Positions 1-8,847 of a stretch of DNA of 64,000 nucleotides are shown here, piece by piece; the first letter of the stretch is position 1, and the number at the start of each line of letters is the position of its first letter. The position numbers and the translations under genes were made by a program. The stretch covers positions 343,001 through 407,000 of the forward strand of contig NZ_CP115917.1 of NCBI RefSeq assembly GCF_027941775.1. Reading direction: 5' to 3'. Below the pieces are notes generated by a model that was given only the letters and a program-made list of their open reading frames with translations, was not told the DNA's origin and did not search any database. Source of the DNA: Tenacibaculum pacificus. GTDB taxonomy: Bacteria; Bacteroidota; Bacteroidia; Flavobacteriales; Flavobacteriaceae.

Positions 1-1171
1 CAGTAACAATTAATTTAGAAATCATTGAATCGTAGTTTGGCGGAATCATATAACCAGCATATACGTGCGTATCAATACGAACTCCATGACCTCCTGGCGT
101 ACGGTATGAGGTTATTTTACCTGGTGCAGGTCTAAATCCGTTAAAAGGATCTTCTGCATTAATTCTACATTCAATAGAGTGTAATTTCGGGAAGTAATTT
201 TTACCTGAAATTGGCACACCTGCTGCTACTAAAATTTGCTCACGAATTAAATCGTAATTAACAACTTCTTCAGTAATAGGGTGCTCAACTTGAATACGTG
301 TATTCATCTCCATAAAGAAGAAGTTACGATGTTTATCAACTAAAAACTCAACAGTTCCAGCACCTTCGTACTTAATAAATTCAGCAGCTTTTACAGCAGC
401 ATTACCCATTTTATCACGTAATTCATCCGTCATAAACGGAGAAGGAGTTTCTTCAGTTAATTTTTGATGACGACGTTGTACAGAACAATCTCTTTCAGAT
501 AAATGACATGCTTTTCCGTAAGAATCTCCAATAATTTGAATTTCGATATGACGAGGCTCTTCAATAAGCTTTTCCATATACATATCATCATTACCAAAGG
601 CAGCTTTCGATTCTTGACGAGCAGAATCCCACGCATCTTTTAAATCTTCCGCTTTCCAAACAGCACGCATTCCTTTTCCACCACCACCTGCTGATGCTTT
701 TAACATTACAGGATATCCAGTTTCTTCGGCTGTTACTATACAATCTTCAAAAGTTTCGATAACACCCTCACTTCCAGGTACACAAGGTACACCAGCAGCT
801 ATCATAGTAGATTTAGCGTTTGCTTTATCTCCCATACGGTCAATCATATCAGGTGAAGCACCAATAAATTTTAAATCATGTTCTTCACATAATTTAGAAA
901 ATTTAGCATTTTCTGATAAGAAACCATAACCAGGGTGAATTGCATCTGCATTTGTAATTTCGGCAGCAGCAATAATACGATCCATTTTTAAATAAGATTC
1001 GCTACTTGCGGCTGGTCCAATACAAACTGCTTCATCAGCAAATTTTACATGTAAACTTTCTGCATCTGCTTTAGAGTAAACAGCAACAGTTTTGATGCCC
1101 ATTTCTTTACAGGTTCTAATTACACGTAGTGCAATTTCACCTCTATTGGCAATTAATATCTTTTTAAACAT
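1..1171 (-). CDS. accC: Biotin carboxylase subunit of acetyl-CoA carboxylase (3' end cut by window edge)
   Basis: Carboxylates the biotin on AccB using ATP and bicarbonate, the first half-reaction of malonyl-CoA formation. The reading frame opens at an ATG at 1171 with [16 protein letters not shown], the hallmark N-terminus of biotin carboxylases, and runs open to the left edge, so about 390 codons are visible of roughly 450 expected. A glycine-rich ATP-grasp loop (GGGGKGMR) is encoded near 670-690 and the catalytic NTRIQVEHP segment near 285-305. It lies 71 bp downstream of accB, in the order fabH-accB-accC, so the three are probably co-transcribed. The missing C-terminus is only the window boundary, not a broken gene. 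Confidence 0.96.
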   Translation of the reverse strand, partial: MFKKILIANRGEIALRVIRTCKEMGIKTVAVYSKADAESLHVKFADEAVCIGPAASSESYLKMDRIIAAAEITNADAIHPGYGFLSENAKFSKLCEEHDLKFIGASPDMIDRMGDKANAKSTMIAAGVPCVPGSEGVIETFEDCIVTAEETGYPVMLKASAGGGGKGMRAVWKAEDLKDAWDSARQESKAAFGNDDMYMEKLIEEPRHIEIQIIGDSYGKACHLSERDCSVQRRHQKLTEETPSPFMTDELRDKMGNAAVKAAEFIKYEGAGTVEFLVDKHRNFFFMEMNTRIQVEHPITEEVVNYDLIREQILVAAGVPISGKNYFPKLHSIECRINAEDPFNGFRPAPGKITSYRTPGGHGVRIDTHVYAGYMIPPNYDSMISKLIVT

Positions 1172-1242
1172 ACGTTCTAAAAATTTAAAAACTCCAAATA
1201 AAAGAAGTCAAAAAACTTAATTTATTTAGAGTTATATGTTAA

Positions 1243-1722
1243 TTAAGATGGATCTACTAAAAATAACGGTTGATCAAATTCTACCGGAGTAGCATCATCT
1301 ACTAATACTTTAACGACTTTACCTGAAATTTCAGATTCAATTTCATTAAATAATTTCATTGCTTCAATAACACAAACAGTATCACCTACTTTTACTTCCG
1401 TACCTACTTCAGCAAAATTTGGTTTATCTGGTGATGGTTTTCTGTAAAAAGTTCCAATAATTGGAGATTTGATTGTAATATATTTAGAATCCTCCTCTGT
1501 AGTAGCTGTTTCATTTGATGCTGCTGCTACTGGTACTGCAGGAGCTTGAGTCATCATTTGAGGAGCTACGCCCATAGGTGCAGCCGTTTGAATAAATGTA
1601 GTTTCAGGAGTTTCGCTTCCAGTTTTAATGGTGATTTTAATATCTTCCATTTCTAACTTCACTTCACTTGCACCTGATTTTGCTACAAATTTTATAAGAC
1701 TTTGAATTTCTTTAATATCCAT
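1243..1722 (-). CDS. accB: Biotin carboxyl carrier protein of acetyl-CoA carboxylase
   Basis: Carries carboxybiotin between biotin carboxylase and carboxyltransferase. The C-terminal biotinyl domain has the EAMKLF motif, with the biotinylated lysine at about residue 123 of 159. A flexible Ala/Pro/Thr-rich linker separates it from the N-terminal helix. The frame is open further upstream to 1788, but the start chosen is MDIKEIQSL at 1722: it matches the family N-terminus, and the upstream extension would overlap the fabH stop region at 1749. Lies 26 bp after fabH and before accC. Confidence 0.95.
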   Translation of the reverse strand: MDIKEIQSLIKFVAKSGASEVKLEMEDIKITIKTGSETPETTFIQTAAPMGVAPQMMTQAPAVPVAAASNETATTEEDSKYITIKSPIIGTFYRKPSPDKPNFAEVGTEVKVGDTVCVIEAMKLFNEIESEISGKVVKVLVDDATPVEFDQPLFLVDPS

Positions 1723-1748
1723 ATTCCTAATTTTAGTTGTTTGGTTTT

Positions 1749-2744
1749 TTATGAATTGTATGCCCATTTTAAATAGATAGCTCCCCATGTGAAGCCTCCA
1801 CCAAATGCAGCAAAAATTAAATTATTTCCTTTTTTTAGATCTTTTTCATAATCTGCAAGTAATAAAGGTAAAGTAGCTGAAGTGGTATTTCCATATTTAT
1901 GGATATTTACCATTACTTTTTCAGAATCTAAACCGACTCTATTAGCAGTCGCTTCAATAATACGATTATTTGCTTGGTGTGGTACTAACCAATCTACATC
2001 ATCTTTTGAAAGATTGTTTCTTGTTAGCATTTTTTCAGAAACATCTGCCATGCTAGAAACTGCGTACTTAAATACAGTTCTACCTTCTTGAGTTATAAAA
2101 TGCTCACCATTTTTAATTGTTTCTTCTGATGCTGGAGCAATAGAACCTCCTGCATGAATTTTTAAGAAATTTCTACCAACTCCATCACTTCTTAAGTATT
2201 CATCTTGTAAACCTAATCCTTCTAAGTTTGGTTCAAATAATGCAGCACCAGCTCCATCACCAAAAATAATACAAGTAGCTCTGTCTGTATAATCAATAAC
2301 AGATGACATTTTATCAGCACCTATTAATAATACTTTTTTATAACGACCACTTTCTATGTACCTAGAAGCTGTAGACATTCCGAATAAAAAACTAGAACAA
2401 GCAGCTTGTAAATCGTAAGAAAAAGCATTTACAGCACCTATTTCAGTAGCTGTATAAGCAGCAGTAGAGGCAACTAACATATCTGGAGTTGCAGTAGCTA
2501 CAATTACCATATCAATCTCTTTAGGATCGATATTAGATTTTTTTATTAAATCTTGAGCAGCTTTGATAGCCATATAAGAAGTTCCCTTATCTTTATCTTT
2601 AAGTATTCTTCTTTCTTTTATCCCTGTTCTGCTAGTGATCCATTCATCATTAGTATCAACCATTGTTTCTAGCTCCTTATTAGTTAAGGCGTATTCAGGA
2701 ACAAATTTCCCTACTGCGGAAATAGCTGCAGTTATTTTAGTCAT
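1749..2744 (-). CDS. fabH: Beta-ketoacyl-ACP synthase III
   Basis: Condenses acetyl-CoA (or a branched primer) with malonyl-ACP to start type II fatty acid synthesis. At 331 aa it has the normal family length. The thiolase-fold catalytic triad is visible: Cys116 in AACSSFLFG, His256 in VPHQANNR and Asn286 in YGNTTSA; the C-terminal FAAFGGGFTWG is also characteristic. It is followed at 26 bp by accB and then accC, grouping primer formation with malonyl-CoA supply. A hairpin with a T-run separates it from rpmF, and a TACTTTTG element upstream suggests its own promoter. Confidence 0.97.
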   Translation of the reverse strand: MTKITAAISAVGKFVPEYALTNKELETMVDTNDEWITSRTGIKERRILKDKDKGTSYMAIKAAQDLIKKSNIDPKEIDMVIVATATPDMLVASTAAYTATEIGAVNAFSYDLQAACSSFLFGMSTASRYIESGRYKKVLLIGADKMSSVIDYTDRATCIIFGDGAGAALFEPNLEGLGLQDEYLRSDGVGRNFLKIHAGGSIAPASEETIKNGEHFITQEGRTVFKYAVSSMADVSEKMLTRNNLSKDDVDWLVPHQANNRIIEATANRVGLDSEKVMVNIHKYGNTTSATLPLLLADYEKDLKKGNNLIFAAFGGGFTWGAIYLKWAYNS

Positions 2745-2774
2745 AATTGTTTATTTATAGGTAAAATCAGTTTT

Positions 2775-2782
2775 CAAAAGTA
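2775..2782 (-). promoter_or_regulatory. Candidate -7 element of fabH-accB-accC
   Basis: On the minus strand the site reads TACTTTTG, matching the Bacteroidota TAnnTTTG consensus, about 30 bp upstream of the fabH start. No clear TTG -33 element is seen, so this is a motif match only. Confidence 0.45.
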
Positions 2783-2846
2783 ATGAAAAATATATCAGCT
2801 TTTAAAAGATAAAACATCAATTAAGTCAATTTATAATATAAAACCC

Positions 2847-2876
2847 AAAAAAACCCTCTAAAAGAGGGTTTTTTTA
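2847..2876 (-). terminator. Rho-independent terminator after rpmF
   Basis: Perfect inverted repeat AAACCCTCT / AGAGGGTTT with a 3-nt loop. On the minus strand it is followed by a T-run and lies just after the rpmF stop. It separates the YceD-rpmF unit from fabH, which in many bacteria is co-transcribed with rpmF, so here it may terminate or attenuate. Confidence 0.8.
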
Positions 2877-2894
2877 TTATGTAAAAACTATTTT

Positions 2895-3089
2895 TTAAGC
2901 TTCAACTGCAGCGCTTTCTAATACTACTTGACCTCTGTAGTATAATTTCCCTTCATGCCAGTGAGCTCTGTGGTATAAATGAGCTTCTCCAGTTGTAGGA
3001 TCAACAGCTATTTGAGGTACAGAAGCTTTATAATGAGTTCTTCTTTTATCTCTTCTAGTTTTCGATATTTTTCTCTTTGGATGTGCCAT
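2895..3089 (-). CDS. rpmF: Large ribosomal subunit protein bL32
   Basis: Small basic 64-aa protein starting [17 protein letters not shown], the diagnostic N-terminus of L32, and of normal length. No Cys pairs are present, so it is the zinc-free type. It sits 6 bp downstream of the YceD/DUF177 gene, the widely conserved pairing, and upstream of the fatty-acid initiation genes. Confidence 0.97.
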   Translation of the reverse strand: MAHPKRKISKTRRDKRRTHYKASVPQIAVDPTTGEAHLYHRAHWHEGKLYYRGQVVLESAAVEA

Positions 3090-3095
3090 TATATT

Positions 3096-3629
3096 TTATT
3101 TATCTGTTAGTAAATTCTTTAATTTATCCCATCTAGGGTCTGTTGGTATTTCAACAGTTTTTTCTTCGTTTATTCTTAATTTATTTAATCTATCTAAAGC
3201 TTCAGATTTCATCGTGCCATTTAAAACATCTGGATGAACTCTTTTACTTGGAACTGATAAAACAATTAACTCATATATATATTGAGCTACGTTTAATTGA
3301 TACCTTTCGTGTGGAAGTATCAAAATTTCATCATGTTCGTCATTATATTCAGGTCCGAATTGAACAACTAAATTTAAAGTACCATCTATTTTTAAATCAA
3401 ATGGTTCGCCAGTAGTGTCACAAGGTACGTTTACAGTCCCTTTTATGGTAAAATAAAGTTCCAGTAAGGTACTTTTTTTTACAAAATCAATACTAGCTTC
3501 TAAATTTGCATTGTCAAATTCATCAAACTGAAAAGCTTTAAAGAACGTCTTGCCAATTTGATACGTAAACAAATGACGTCCTTCTTTTAAACCTACAAAA
3601 GGTATATCGAATTCTTTTAAGTCTTTCAT
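3096..3629 (-). CDS. YceD/DUF177 family protein
   Basis: A 177-aa protein of the YceD (DUF177) family, which is encoded next to rpmF across bacteria and is linked to 23S rRNA accumulation. The family's CDTTGEPF segment (a C-R-C-type motif with only one Cys here) lies near residue 70. I take the ATG at 3629 (MKDLKEFDIPF) as start; the frame can be extended four codons to a TTG at 3641, which is less likely. The gene pair with rpmF and its tail of short acidic residues fit the family. Molecular function is inferred from family only. Confidence 0.85.
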   Translation of the reverse strand: MKDLKEFDIPFVGLKEGRHLFTYQIGKTFFKAFQFDEFDNANLEASIDFVKKSTLLELYFTIKGTVNVPCDTTGEPFDLKIDGTLNLVVQFGPEYNDEHDEILILPHERYQLNVAQYIYELIVLSVPSKRVHPDVLNGTMKSEALDRLNKLRINEEKTVEIPTDPRWDKLKNLLTDK

Positions 3630-3700
3630 CTGTAATATCAATTTGAGCTTGCAAAGATATGAAAAATGTTTATATTTTTATATTTTACCGAAAAAAAAAA

Positions 3701-4738
3701 CTATTTTACTTTTAAAACATTTTTTGTTAGTTCAGCATACTCTTTTCGGTTCTTAAATATTTGTAATGAGGTGAATAAAGCTTCTTTGAAAGAAGATGGA
3801 TTTGCTTTGTTTTTACCTGCAATATCAAAACCTGTTCCATGATCTGGCGAGGTTCTTACTTTGTTTAATCCTGCAGTAAAGTTTACACCGTTTCCAAATG
3901 ATAACGCTTTAAAAGGTGCTAATCCTTGATCGTGATACATTGCTAAAACACCATCAAATTGATTATATGTTTCAGATCCAAAAAAACCATCGGCAGCATA
4001 AGGACCAAAAACTAACTTTCCTGATTCTTTAATTTCTGCTATTGTTGGACGTATAACCGTATTATCTTCGTTACCTATAAGTCCGTTATCACCACAATGA
4101 GGATTTAATCCTAAAATAGCTATTTTTGGTTTTGTAATACCAAAATCTTGCTTTAATGAAGTATACATAATTTCCACTTTTTCCTTAATTAATTCAGGAG
4201 TAATCCTTTCTGCAACTTTTGAAATAGGAATATGACCTGTAATTAAACCAACTCTTAATTTGTCAGTCATTAAAATCATTAAACTTTTTCCTTCTAAATT
4301 TTCTTCTAAATATTCGGTATGCCCTGGAAAGTTAAATTCTTCTGATTGAATATTTTCTTTACTGATTGGCGCAGTAAGTAAAATATCAACATGATTATTT
4401 TTTAAAGCATCGGTAGCTGCTTCAAGTGATTTATATGCAAATTTACCTCCAGCATCGGTTATTTTACCTAATTCAATTTTAACTTCATCTCTCCAAGAAT
4501 TCATTAAATTGATTTTATCATGTGCAATTTTATCAATCGAATTGATAGCATAAATGTTATTGTTCAATTTTAGGTTTTTCTTATGATAAGAAACCAACCT
4601 ATTAGAAGCAAATAAAACAGGGGTACAAAAATCAAGCGTGCGCTTGTCTTCAAAAGTTTTTAAAATAATTTCAATACCAATTCCGTTTATATCTCCAACT
4701 GAAATTCCAACAATAATTTTTCTTGTATTACTATCCAT
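3701..4738 (-). CDS. pdxA: 4-hydroxythreonine-4-phosphate dehydrogenase
   Basis: NAD-dependent oxidation of 4-phosphooxy-threonine in DXP-dependent pyridoxal phosphate synthesis. 345 aa, normal family length. Starts with the GISVGDINGIGIEI segment typical of PdxA; metal-binding histidines are visible in FPGHTEYL, in NPHCGD and in MYHDQG, and the C-terminal TSPDHGTGFDIAG segment is characteristic. Transcribed divergently from ribE with 61 bp between the starts, which holds back-to-back TAnnTTTG elements. Confidence 0.96.
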   Translation of the reverse strand: MDSNTRKIIVGISVGDINGIGIEIILKTFEDKRTLDFCTPVLFASNRLVSYHKKNLKLNNNIYAINSIDKIAHDKINLMNSWRDEVKIELGKITDAGGKFAYKSLEAATDALKNNHVDILLTAPISKENIQSEEFNFPGHTEYLEENLEGKSLMILMTDKLRVGLITGHIPISKVAERITPELIKEKVEIMYTSLKQDFGITKPKIAILGLNPHCGDNGLIGNEDNTVIRPTIAEIKESGKLVFGPYAADGFFGSETYNQFDGVLAMYHDQGLAPFKALSFGNGVNFTAGLNKVRTSPDHGTGFDIAGKNKANPSSFKEALFTSLQIFKNRKEYAELTKNVLKVK

Positions 4739-4761
4739 AGTTATTTTAGTACGTAAAGTTG

Positions 4762-4784
4762 TATTTTTGAAACAAACAAAAGTA
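4762..4784. promoter_or_regulatory. Divergent -7 elements for pdxA and ribE
   Basis: The 61-bp gap holds TATTTTTG on the plus strand (4762-4769, facing ribE) and TACTTTTG on the minus strand (4777-4784, facing pdxA). Both match TAnnTTTG and are only 7 bp apart, so the two promoters probably compete. No FMN riboswitch can fit in this gap. Confidence 0.5.
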
Positions 4785-4799
4785 ACTAAAATTTAGAGA

Positions 4800-5387
4800 A
4801 TGTTTACAGGAATCATTGAAACTCTTGGAATCGTAAAAAATATAACCAAGGATAAAGAAAATTTACATATTACTATTTTAAGTGATATTACTAAAGAATT
4901 AAAAATTGATCAAAGTGTGGCGCACAATGGTGTTTGTTTAACTGTTGTTGATATAAAAGATGAGGAATATACCGTTACCGCAATTAAAGAAACACTTGAT
5001 AAAACCACTACTGGAGCTTTAGAAGTAGGAAGTCAGGTAAATCTTGAAAGAGCGATGAAATTAGGCGCTCGTTTAGATGGTCATATTGTGCAAGGACATG
5101 TTGACAGAACAGGTGTTTGTAAGGCGATAAAAGAGGAGGGAGGAAGCACTGTTTTTACTTTTTCTTATGATTTTGATGGTGAAAATATTACTATTGAAAA
5201 AGGATCGATTACTATAAATGGCGTAAGTTTAACGGTTGTAAATTCAAAGAAAGATGAATTTAGTGTTGCTATAATTCCATATACATTGGCGCATACGAAT
5301 TTTAAAGACTTTAAAATAGGTAGTAAAATTAATTTAGAATTTGATGTTATTGGTAAATATGTAGCCCGATTAACACAGTTGAAATAA
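4800..5387 (+). CDS. ribE: Riboflavin synthase alpha chain
   Basis: Dismutates two 6,7-dimethyl-8-ribityllumazine molecules to riboflavin. At 195 aa it has the usual length, starting with MFTGIIETLG, the diagnostic N-terminus. It consists of two similar lumazine-binding repeats of about 95 aa; the internal repeat is seen as NGVCLTVV near residue 43 and NGVSLTVV near residue 139, and as MKLGARLDGHIVQGHVD between them. Followed by a hairpin terminator, so it seems monocistronic. Confidence 0.97.
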   Translation: MFTGIIETLGIVKNITKDKENLHITILSDITKELKIDQSVAHNGVCLTVVDIKDEEYTVTAIKETLDKTTTGALEVGSQVNLERAMKLGARLDGHIVQGHVDRTGVCKAIKEEGGSTVFTFSYDFDGENITIEKGSITINGVSLTVVNSKKDEFSVAIIPYTLAHTNFKDFKIGSKINLEFDVIGKYVARLTQLK

Positions 5388-5423
5388 ATAAAATCGTTTT
5401 GAATAGATAGTTATATCGATATA

Positions 5424-5462
5424 AAAATCTGATTATGAGTAATTCGTAGTCAGATTTTTTTT
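5424..5462 (+). terminator. Terminator after ribE
   Basis: Inverted repeat AAATCTGATTATGA / TCGTAGTCAGATTT with two G-T or mismatch positions, followed by eight T. Lies 37 bp after the ribE stop. Confidence 0.8.
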
Positions 5463-5539
5463 ATCAAAATTTTTAGTAAAAATCATTATCTAACTACAAA
5501 AATTTGAGACAAAATACAATAAACTTGTTTTTAAAATAC

Positions 5540-5557
5540 AACTGTTAGCTACCAGTT
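5540..5557. promoter_or_regulatory. Candidate GntR-type operator upstream of the galactose operon
   Basis: Palindrome AACTGTTAG / CTACCAGTT, 8 of 9 base pairs matched. Its core (5541-5556) has half-sites ACTGTTAG and ACTGGTAG, closely like the palindrome at 17333-17348 (half-sites ACTGGTAC and ACTAGTAC) upstream of the GntR regulator gene. It lies about 90 bp before the SDR start. Binding by that regulator is inferred from the shared sequence and the AraR-like domain layout. Confidence 0.55.
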
Positions 5558-5615
5558 TATTTGTTTAATGTTACTATTTTCAAGTAGATTATTTAATTCA
5601 GAAACCTAAATAAAT

Positions 5616-5623
5616 TACATTTG
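5616..5623 (+). promoter_or_regulatory. -7 promoter element of the galactose operon
   Basis: TACATTTG, an exact TAnnTTTG match 25 bp before the SDR start. A proper TTG -33 element is not evident, which would fit a regulated promoter. Confidence 0.55.
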
Positions 5624-5648
5624 AATAATAGTCATTTGAAAAGAGAGT

Positions 5649-6428
5649 ATGGGAAATAGATTAGACAATAAAATTGCTATTGTTACAGGTAGCGCAAGAG
5701 GGATAGGAAAAGCGATTACAAAATTATTTATGCAAGAAGGTGCTATTGTTATAGCAACAGATAAAGATGTAGCAGAATTAGAAAAAACAGCAAAAGAATT
5801 TTCTTTAATAAAAAACGGTAGAATATTAACCTACGAAGTAGATATTACAAATAAAACTCATATTGAATCGGTAGTTAAAAAAACAATTGAACAGTTTAAT
5901 CGTATTGATATTTTAATAAACAATGCAGGTAAAAATGTTTTTGAAGATCCAATGAATATTACGAGTGAACAATGGGAACTTTGTTATAACTTAAATTTAA
6001 AAGGAAGTTGGAATTGTTCACAAACAGTATTACCTTTTTTTATTAAACAACAATATGGTAATGTAGTAAATATCGCTTCGGTACACGGGCATAAAATTAT
6101 AAAAGATTGTTTTCCTTATCCAGTATTTAAACACGGACTTATCGGTTTAACAAATTCTTTAGCAATTCAATATGCTTCACAAAATATTCGTTTTAATTCA
6201 ATTTCTCCAGGGTTAATATTAACGCCTGCGATTGAAGATAGTTTTAATGCATCGTCAAATCCTGAAGCTGAAAAAAAAGCACAAGAAGATATTTTACCTT
6301 GTAAAAGAATTGGTACTCCAGAAGAAGTAGCAAATACAGCATTGTTTTTAGCTAGTGATGAAGCTCGTTTTATTAATGCTACTGATATTTTAATAGATGG
6401 TGGACGTTCTAAAATTTATCATGATTAA
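5649..6428 (+). CDS. SDR-family NAD(P) dehydrogenase, probable D-galactose 1-dehydrogenase
   Basis: Classical short-chain dehydrogenase, 259 aa. The cofactor motif GSARGIGKA (near residue 14), NNAG (near residue 91), a catalytic Ser in NIASVHG and YPVFK (YxxxK) are all present. By family alone the substrate is unknown. It is the first gene of a unit followed by a lactonase, a KDGal kinase, a KDPGal aldolase and a galactonate dehydratase, so oxidation of D-galactose to the lactone is the role that completes the route; L-fucose or D-arabinose oxidation is the main alternative. Codon use is like its neighbours. Confidence 0.8.
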   Translation: MGNRLDNKIAIVTGSARGIGKAITKLFMQEGAIVIATDKDVAELEKTAKEFSLIKNGRILTYEVDITNKTHIESVVKKTIEQFNRIDILINNAGKNVFEDPMNITSEQWELCYNLNLKGSWNCSQTVLPFFIKQQYGNVVNIASVHGHKIIKDCFPYPVFKHGLIGLTNSLAIQYASQNIRFNSISPGLILTPAIEDSFNASSNPEAEKKAQEDILPCKRIGTPEEVANTALFLASDEARFINATDILIDGGRSKIYHD

Positions 6429-6444
6429 TTAAAGCTTCTAAAAA

Positions 6445-7308
6445 ATGATACATAATATTAGTGTGGTTTCTCATTCGCCACAAAATACTTTAGGAGAAAC
6501 ACCTATTTATTGCGATTATCTTCAAAAAGTTATTTGGGTAGATATTTTAGAAAATAGTATTTATACATTAGATATTGCAACATTAAAAATCAATAAAATA
6601 AAACTTCCTTTTTTATGTAGTGCGGCATTGCCAACTACTAAAAAAGGAATTTTGCTTTTAGTTACTGAAAATGGAGTTTTATCTTTTGATTTATTAAAAG
6701 AAACAGTTATTAAAAAATGGATTGATTTTCCTGAAAAAGATACCCGTCCAAATGAAGCGCAAATTTCTCTAAATGGTGATTTGTTTTTTGGAACAATGGA
6801 TTATGACGCAAAATCAAATAAAGGTTCTTGGTATCGTTTTTCATCAAAAGACATCAAACTAACATTATTAGAAAGCAACGTTAGTATTCCTAATACATTA
6901 GCTTTTTTTGATGATGAGGTTATTTTTGGAGATACCGCTACTAATCAGTTTTTTATAGATAAAGTTAATGCACTTCATTGGAATGATAAAAAAAGCTGTA
7001 CTCCTGAAATTGAAGCAGGAGGTATGGATGGTTCTTATTTTTCAGGTGATAATTATTTAATAAATGCACGTTGGGGATTATCAAAAACGACTGTTTTTGA
7101 TGTTCAAAAGAATATGAATATTCATGTTGAATTTGAATTACCAGTAAAGCAACCTACAAGCTGTGTTATTTATCCATCAGAAAATGGAAATAAAATACTT
7201 TTTACTTCTGCAAAAGTAGGGTTAGAAAATCCATCTGAAAATGACGGTAAAATTAGTATAGCAGATACTACTTATAAAACAAGAACTATAAACAGATTTA
7301 AACTTTAA
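6445..7308 (+). CDS. SMP-30/gluconolactonase family lactonase, probable galactonolactonase
   Basis: Hydrolyses the sugar lactone made by the preceding dehydrogenase. A 287-aa six-bladed propeller of the SMP-30/RGN family. Expected metal ligands are visible: Glu in LGETP near residue 18, Asn in PNEA near residue 103, Asn in IPNTL near residue 149 and Asp in GGMDGS near residue 195. It starts 16 bp after the SDR gene and its stop shares one base with the next start (TAATG), implying translational coupling. Specificity for galactonolactone is inferred from context. Confidence 0.85.
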   Translation: MIHNISVVSHSPQNTLGETPIYCDYLQKVIWVDILENSIYTLDIATLKINKIKLPFLCSAALPTTKKGILLLVTENGVLSFDLLKETVIKKWIDFPEKDTRPNEAQISLNGDLFFGTMDYDAKSNKGSWYRFSSKDIKLTLLESNVSIPNTLAFFDDEVIFGDTATNQFFIDKVNALHWNDKKSCTPEIEAGGMDGSYFSGDNYLINARWGLSKTTVFDVQKNMNIHVEFELPVKQPTSCVIYPSENGNKILFTSAKVGLENPSENDGKISIADTTYKTRTINRFKL

Positions 7309-8225
7309 TGAATACATATATAGCGATAGATTGGGGGTCAACAAATTTACGTGGATACTTCATTGAAAATAATACGGTAACAAATACATATTCATCAGAA
7401 AAAGGTGTGAAAAATATTACTGATAAATTAGAATATACCACTATTTTATCAACAATTATTAAAACTTTTTCTGCTTCTGAAAATATGCCAATATTACTAA
7501 GTGGTATGGTTGGAGGAGCTGCTGGTTGGATTGATACTACTTATGTTAATTGTCCTTTTAGTATTAATAATACATCAAAAAATATTATTAATATAGAGCA
7601 GGATGTTATCAATAATCCTATTTATATGTATCCAGGGCTTTGTATTAAAAATAAAGAAGAGGATACCTACGGAGTAATGAGAGGTGAAGAAATTCAGCTA
7701 ATCGGTGCTTTAAAAAAGGAAGCATACGACCTTCTAATTTTACCAGGAACGCATAGTAAATGGGTTCATGTTGAAAATAATGATTCGACATCAATTATTG
7801 ATTCATTTTCAACAGTAATGACAGGTGAATTATATGAAGTTTTATTACATAATTCTCTTTTAGGAATGGTTGAGGATAAGAAAATATTCTCTTTAAAAGG
7901 ATTTCATAAAGGACTTCAAACAGCAAAAGATTCTGATGCGATTATAGCGTCATTATTTTCTACCAGAGCAAAGCTATTGTTAGGTGGTATTGACAAAACA
8001 GAAGTTCCTGCATATCTTTCAGGGATGCTTATCGGAAATGAAGTAAAAAGTCAATTAGCTCAAATTACAGCTGATAAAAAAATAGGTGTAGTTGCTAATA
8101 AACATCTTAGTGAGTTATATCAACTAGCTTTTCAATCATTTAATTTAAACAACGTTAATTTCTTGGACGTTCAAGAAGTTACTATTCAGGGATATAATAC
8201 TATAGCGCATGATTTCATTAGATAA
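7308..8225 (+). CDS. dgoK: 2-dehydro-3-deoxygalactonokinase
   Basis: Phosphorylates 2-keto-3-deoxygalactonate (KDGal) with ATP to KDPGal. 305 aa, close to the usual 290-300. N-terminal IAIDWGSTNLRGYF is the phosphate-1 motif of DgoK-type kinases (ASKHA-like fold); LPGTHSKWVH near residue 145 and DSFSTVMTGELYE shortly after are characteristic of the family. Its ATG overlaps the lactonase stop by one base, and its 3' end overlaps the aldolase gene by 17 nt, so the operon is tightly coupled. Confidence 0.93.
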   Translation: MNTYIAIDWGSTNLRGYFIENNTVTNTYSSEKGVKNITDKLEYTTILSTIIKTFSASENMPILLSGMVGGAAGWIDTTYVNCPFSINNTSKNIINIEQDVINNPIYMYPGLCIKNKEEDTYGVMRGEEIQLIGALKKEAYDLLILPGTHSKWVHVENNDSTSIIDSFSTVMTGELYEVLLHNSLLGMVEDKKIFSLKGFHKGLQTAKDSDAIIASLFSTRAKLLLGGIDKTEVPAYLSGMLIGNEVKSQLAQITADKKIGVVANKHLSELYQLAFQSFNLNNVNFLDVQEVTIQGYNTIAHDFIR

Positions 8226-8847
8226 AATTGAATTGCCATTAATTGCCATTTTAAGAGGGATTAAACCAACAGAAGTACTTGAACATGCGAAAGCATTATT
8301 TGAGGTAGGTTTCCGATTTATTGAAATTCCTACAAATTCGCCTGATTGGGATAAAAGTGTTGATATTTTACAAAAACATTTTGATAATACTGCTTTTATT
8401 GGTGCAGGTACTGTTATTACAGAAGCACATCTTGATACCTTAATTTCGTTAGATGCTAAATTAATGGTAAGCCCAAATGTTAACCTTAATATTTTAGCTA
8501 AAAGTGTTGCTAATAATATGATTAGTTGCGTAGGCGCATTATCACCTACAGAAATAATTGCAGCAAGCCAAGGAGGTGCTAATGTTGTAAAGGTTTTTCC
8601 TGCAGGTACTATGGGACTTAATTATTGTAAAGCAGTAATGGCAATTGCTCCTAAAAATCAACAATATTATTGCGTCGGAGGAATAAATCCAGCAAATTTA
8701 AGCGATTATCTAAAGTTAGGATTTCACGGTGCAGGATTAGGTGGTGATTTATACAAACCGAATCAATCAGTTGAAACAACTAAAGATAAAGCAACACAAT
8801 TTTATAACGCATATATAAATTACAAAAATGAAAATAACAGGAATTAG
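8209..8847 (+). CDS. dgoA: 2-dehydro-3-deoxy-6-phosphogalactonate aldolase
   Basis: Cleaves KDPGal to pyruvate and glyceraldehyde-3-phosphate. Class I aldolase of the KDPG/KHG family, 212 aa. Visible are the general-base Glu in FIEIPTNS, the phosphate loop in GAGTVI, and the Schiff-base lysine in VVKVFPAG near residue 127. The start at 8209 lies inside the end of dgoK (17-nt overlap) and its own 3' end overlaps dgoD by 20 nt. It is distinct from the eda copy at 10092, which belongs to the glucose branch. Confidence 0.92.
   Translation: MISLDKIELPLIAILRGIKPTEVLEHAKALFEVGFRFIEIPTNSPDWDKSVDILQKHFDNTAFIGAGTVITEAHLDTLISLDAKLMVSPNVNLNILAKSVANNMISCVGALSPTEIIAASQGGANVVKVFPAGTMGLNYCKAVMAIAPKNQQYYCVGGINPANLSDYLKLGFHGAGLGGDLYKPNQSVETTKDKATQFYNAYINYKNENNRN

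Noticed and set aside
1882..2091. 69-codon plus-strand ORF antisense to fabH
   Set aside because: Shadow frame of a clear conserved gene; no start context or family.
4739..4799. FMN riboswitch before ribE
   Set aside because: The 61-bp gap is too short and has no RFN-like conserved elements; two promoters fill it.
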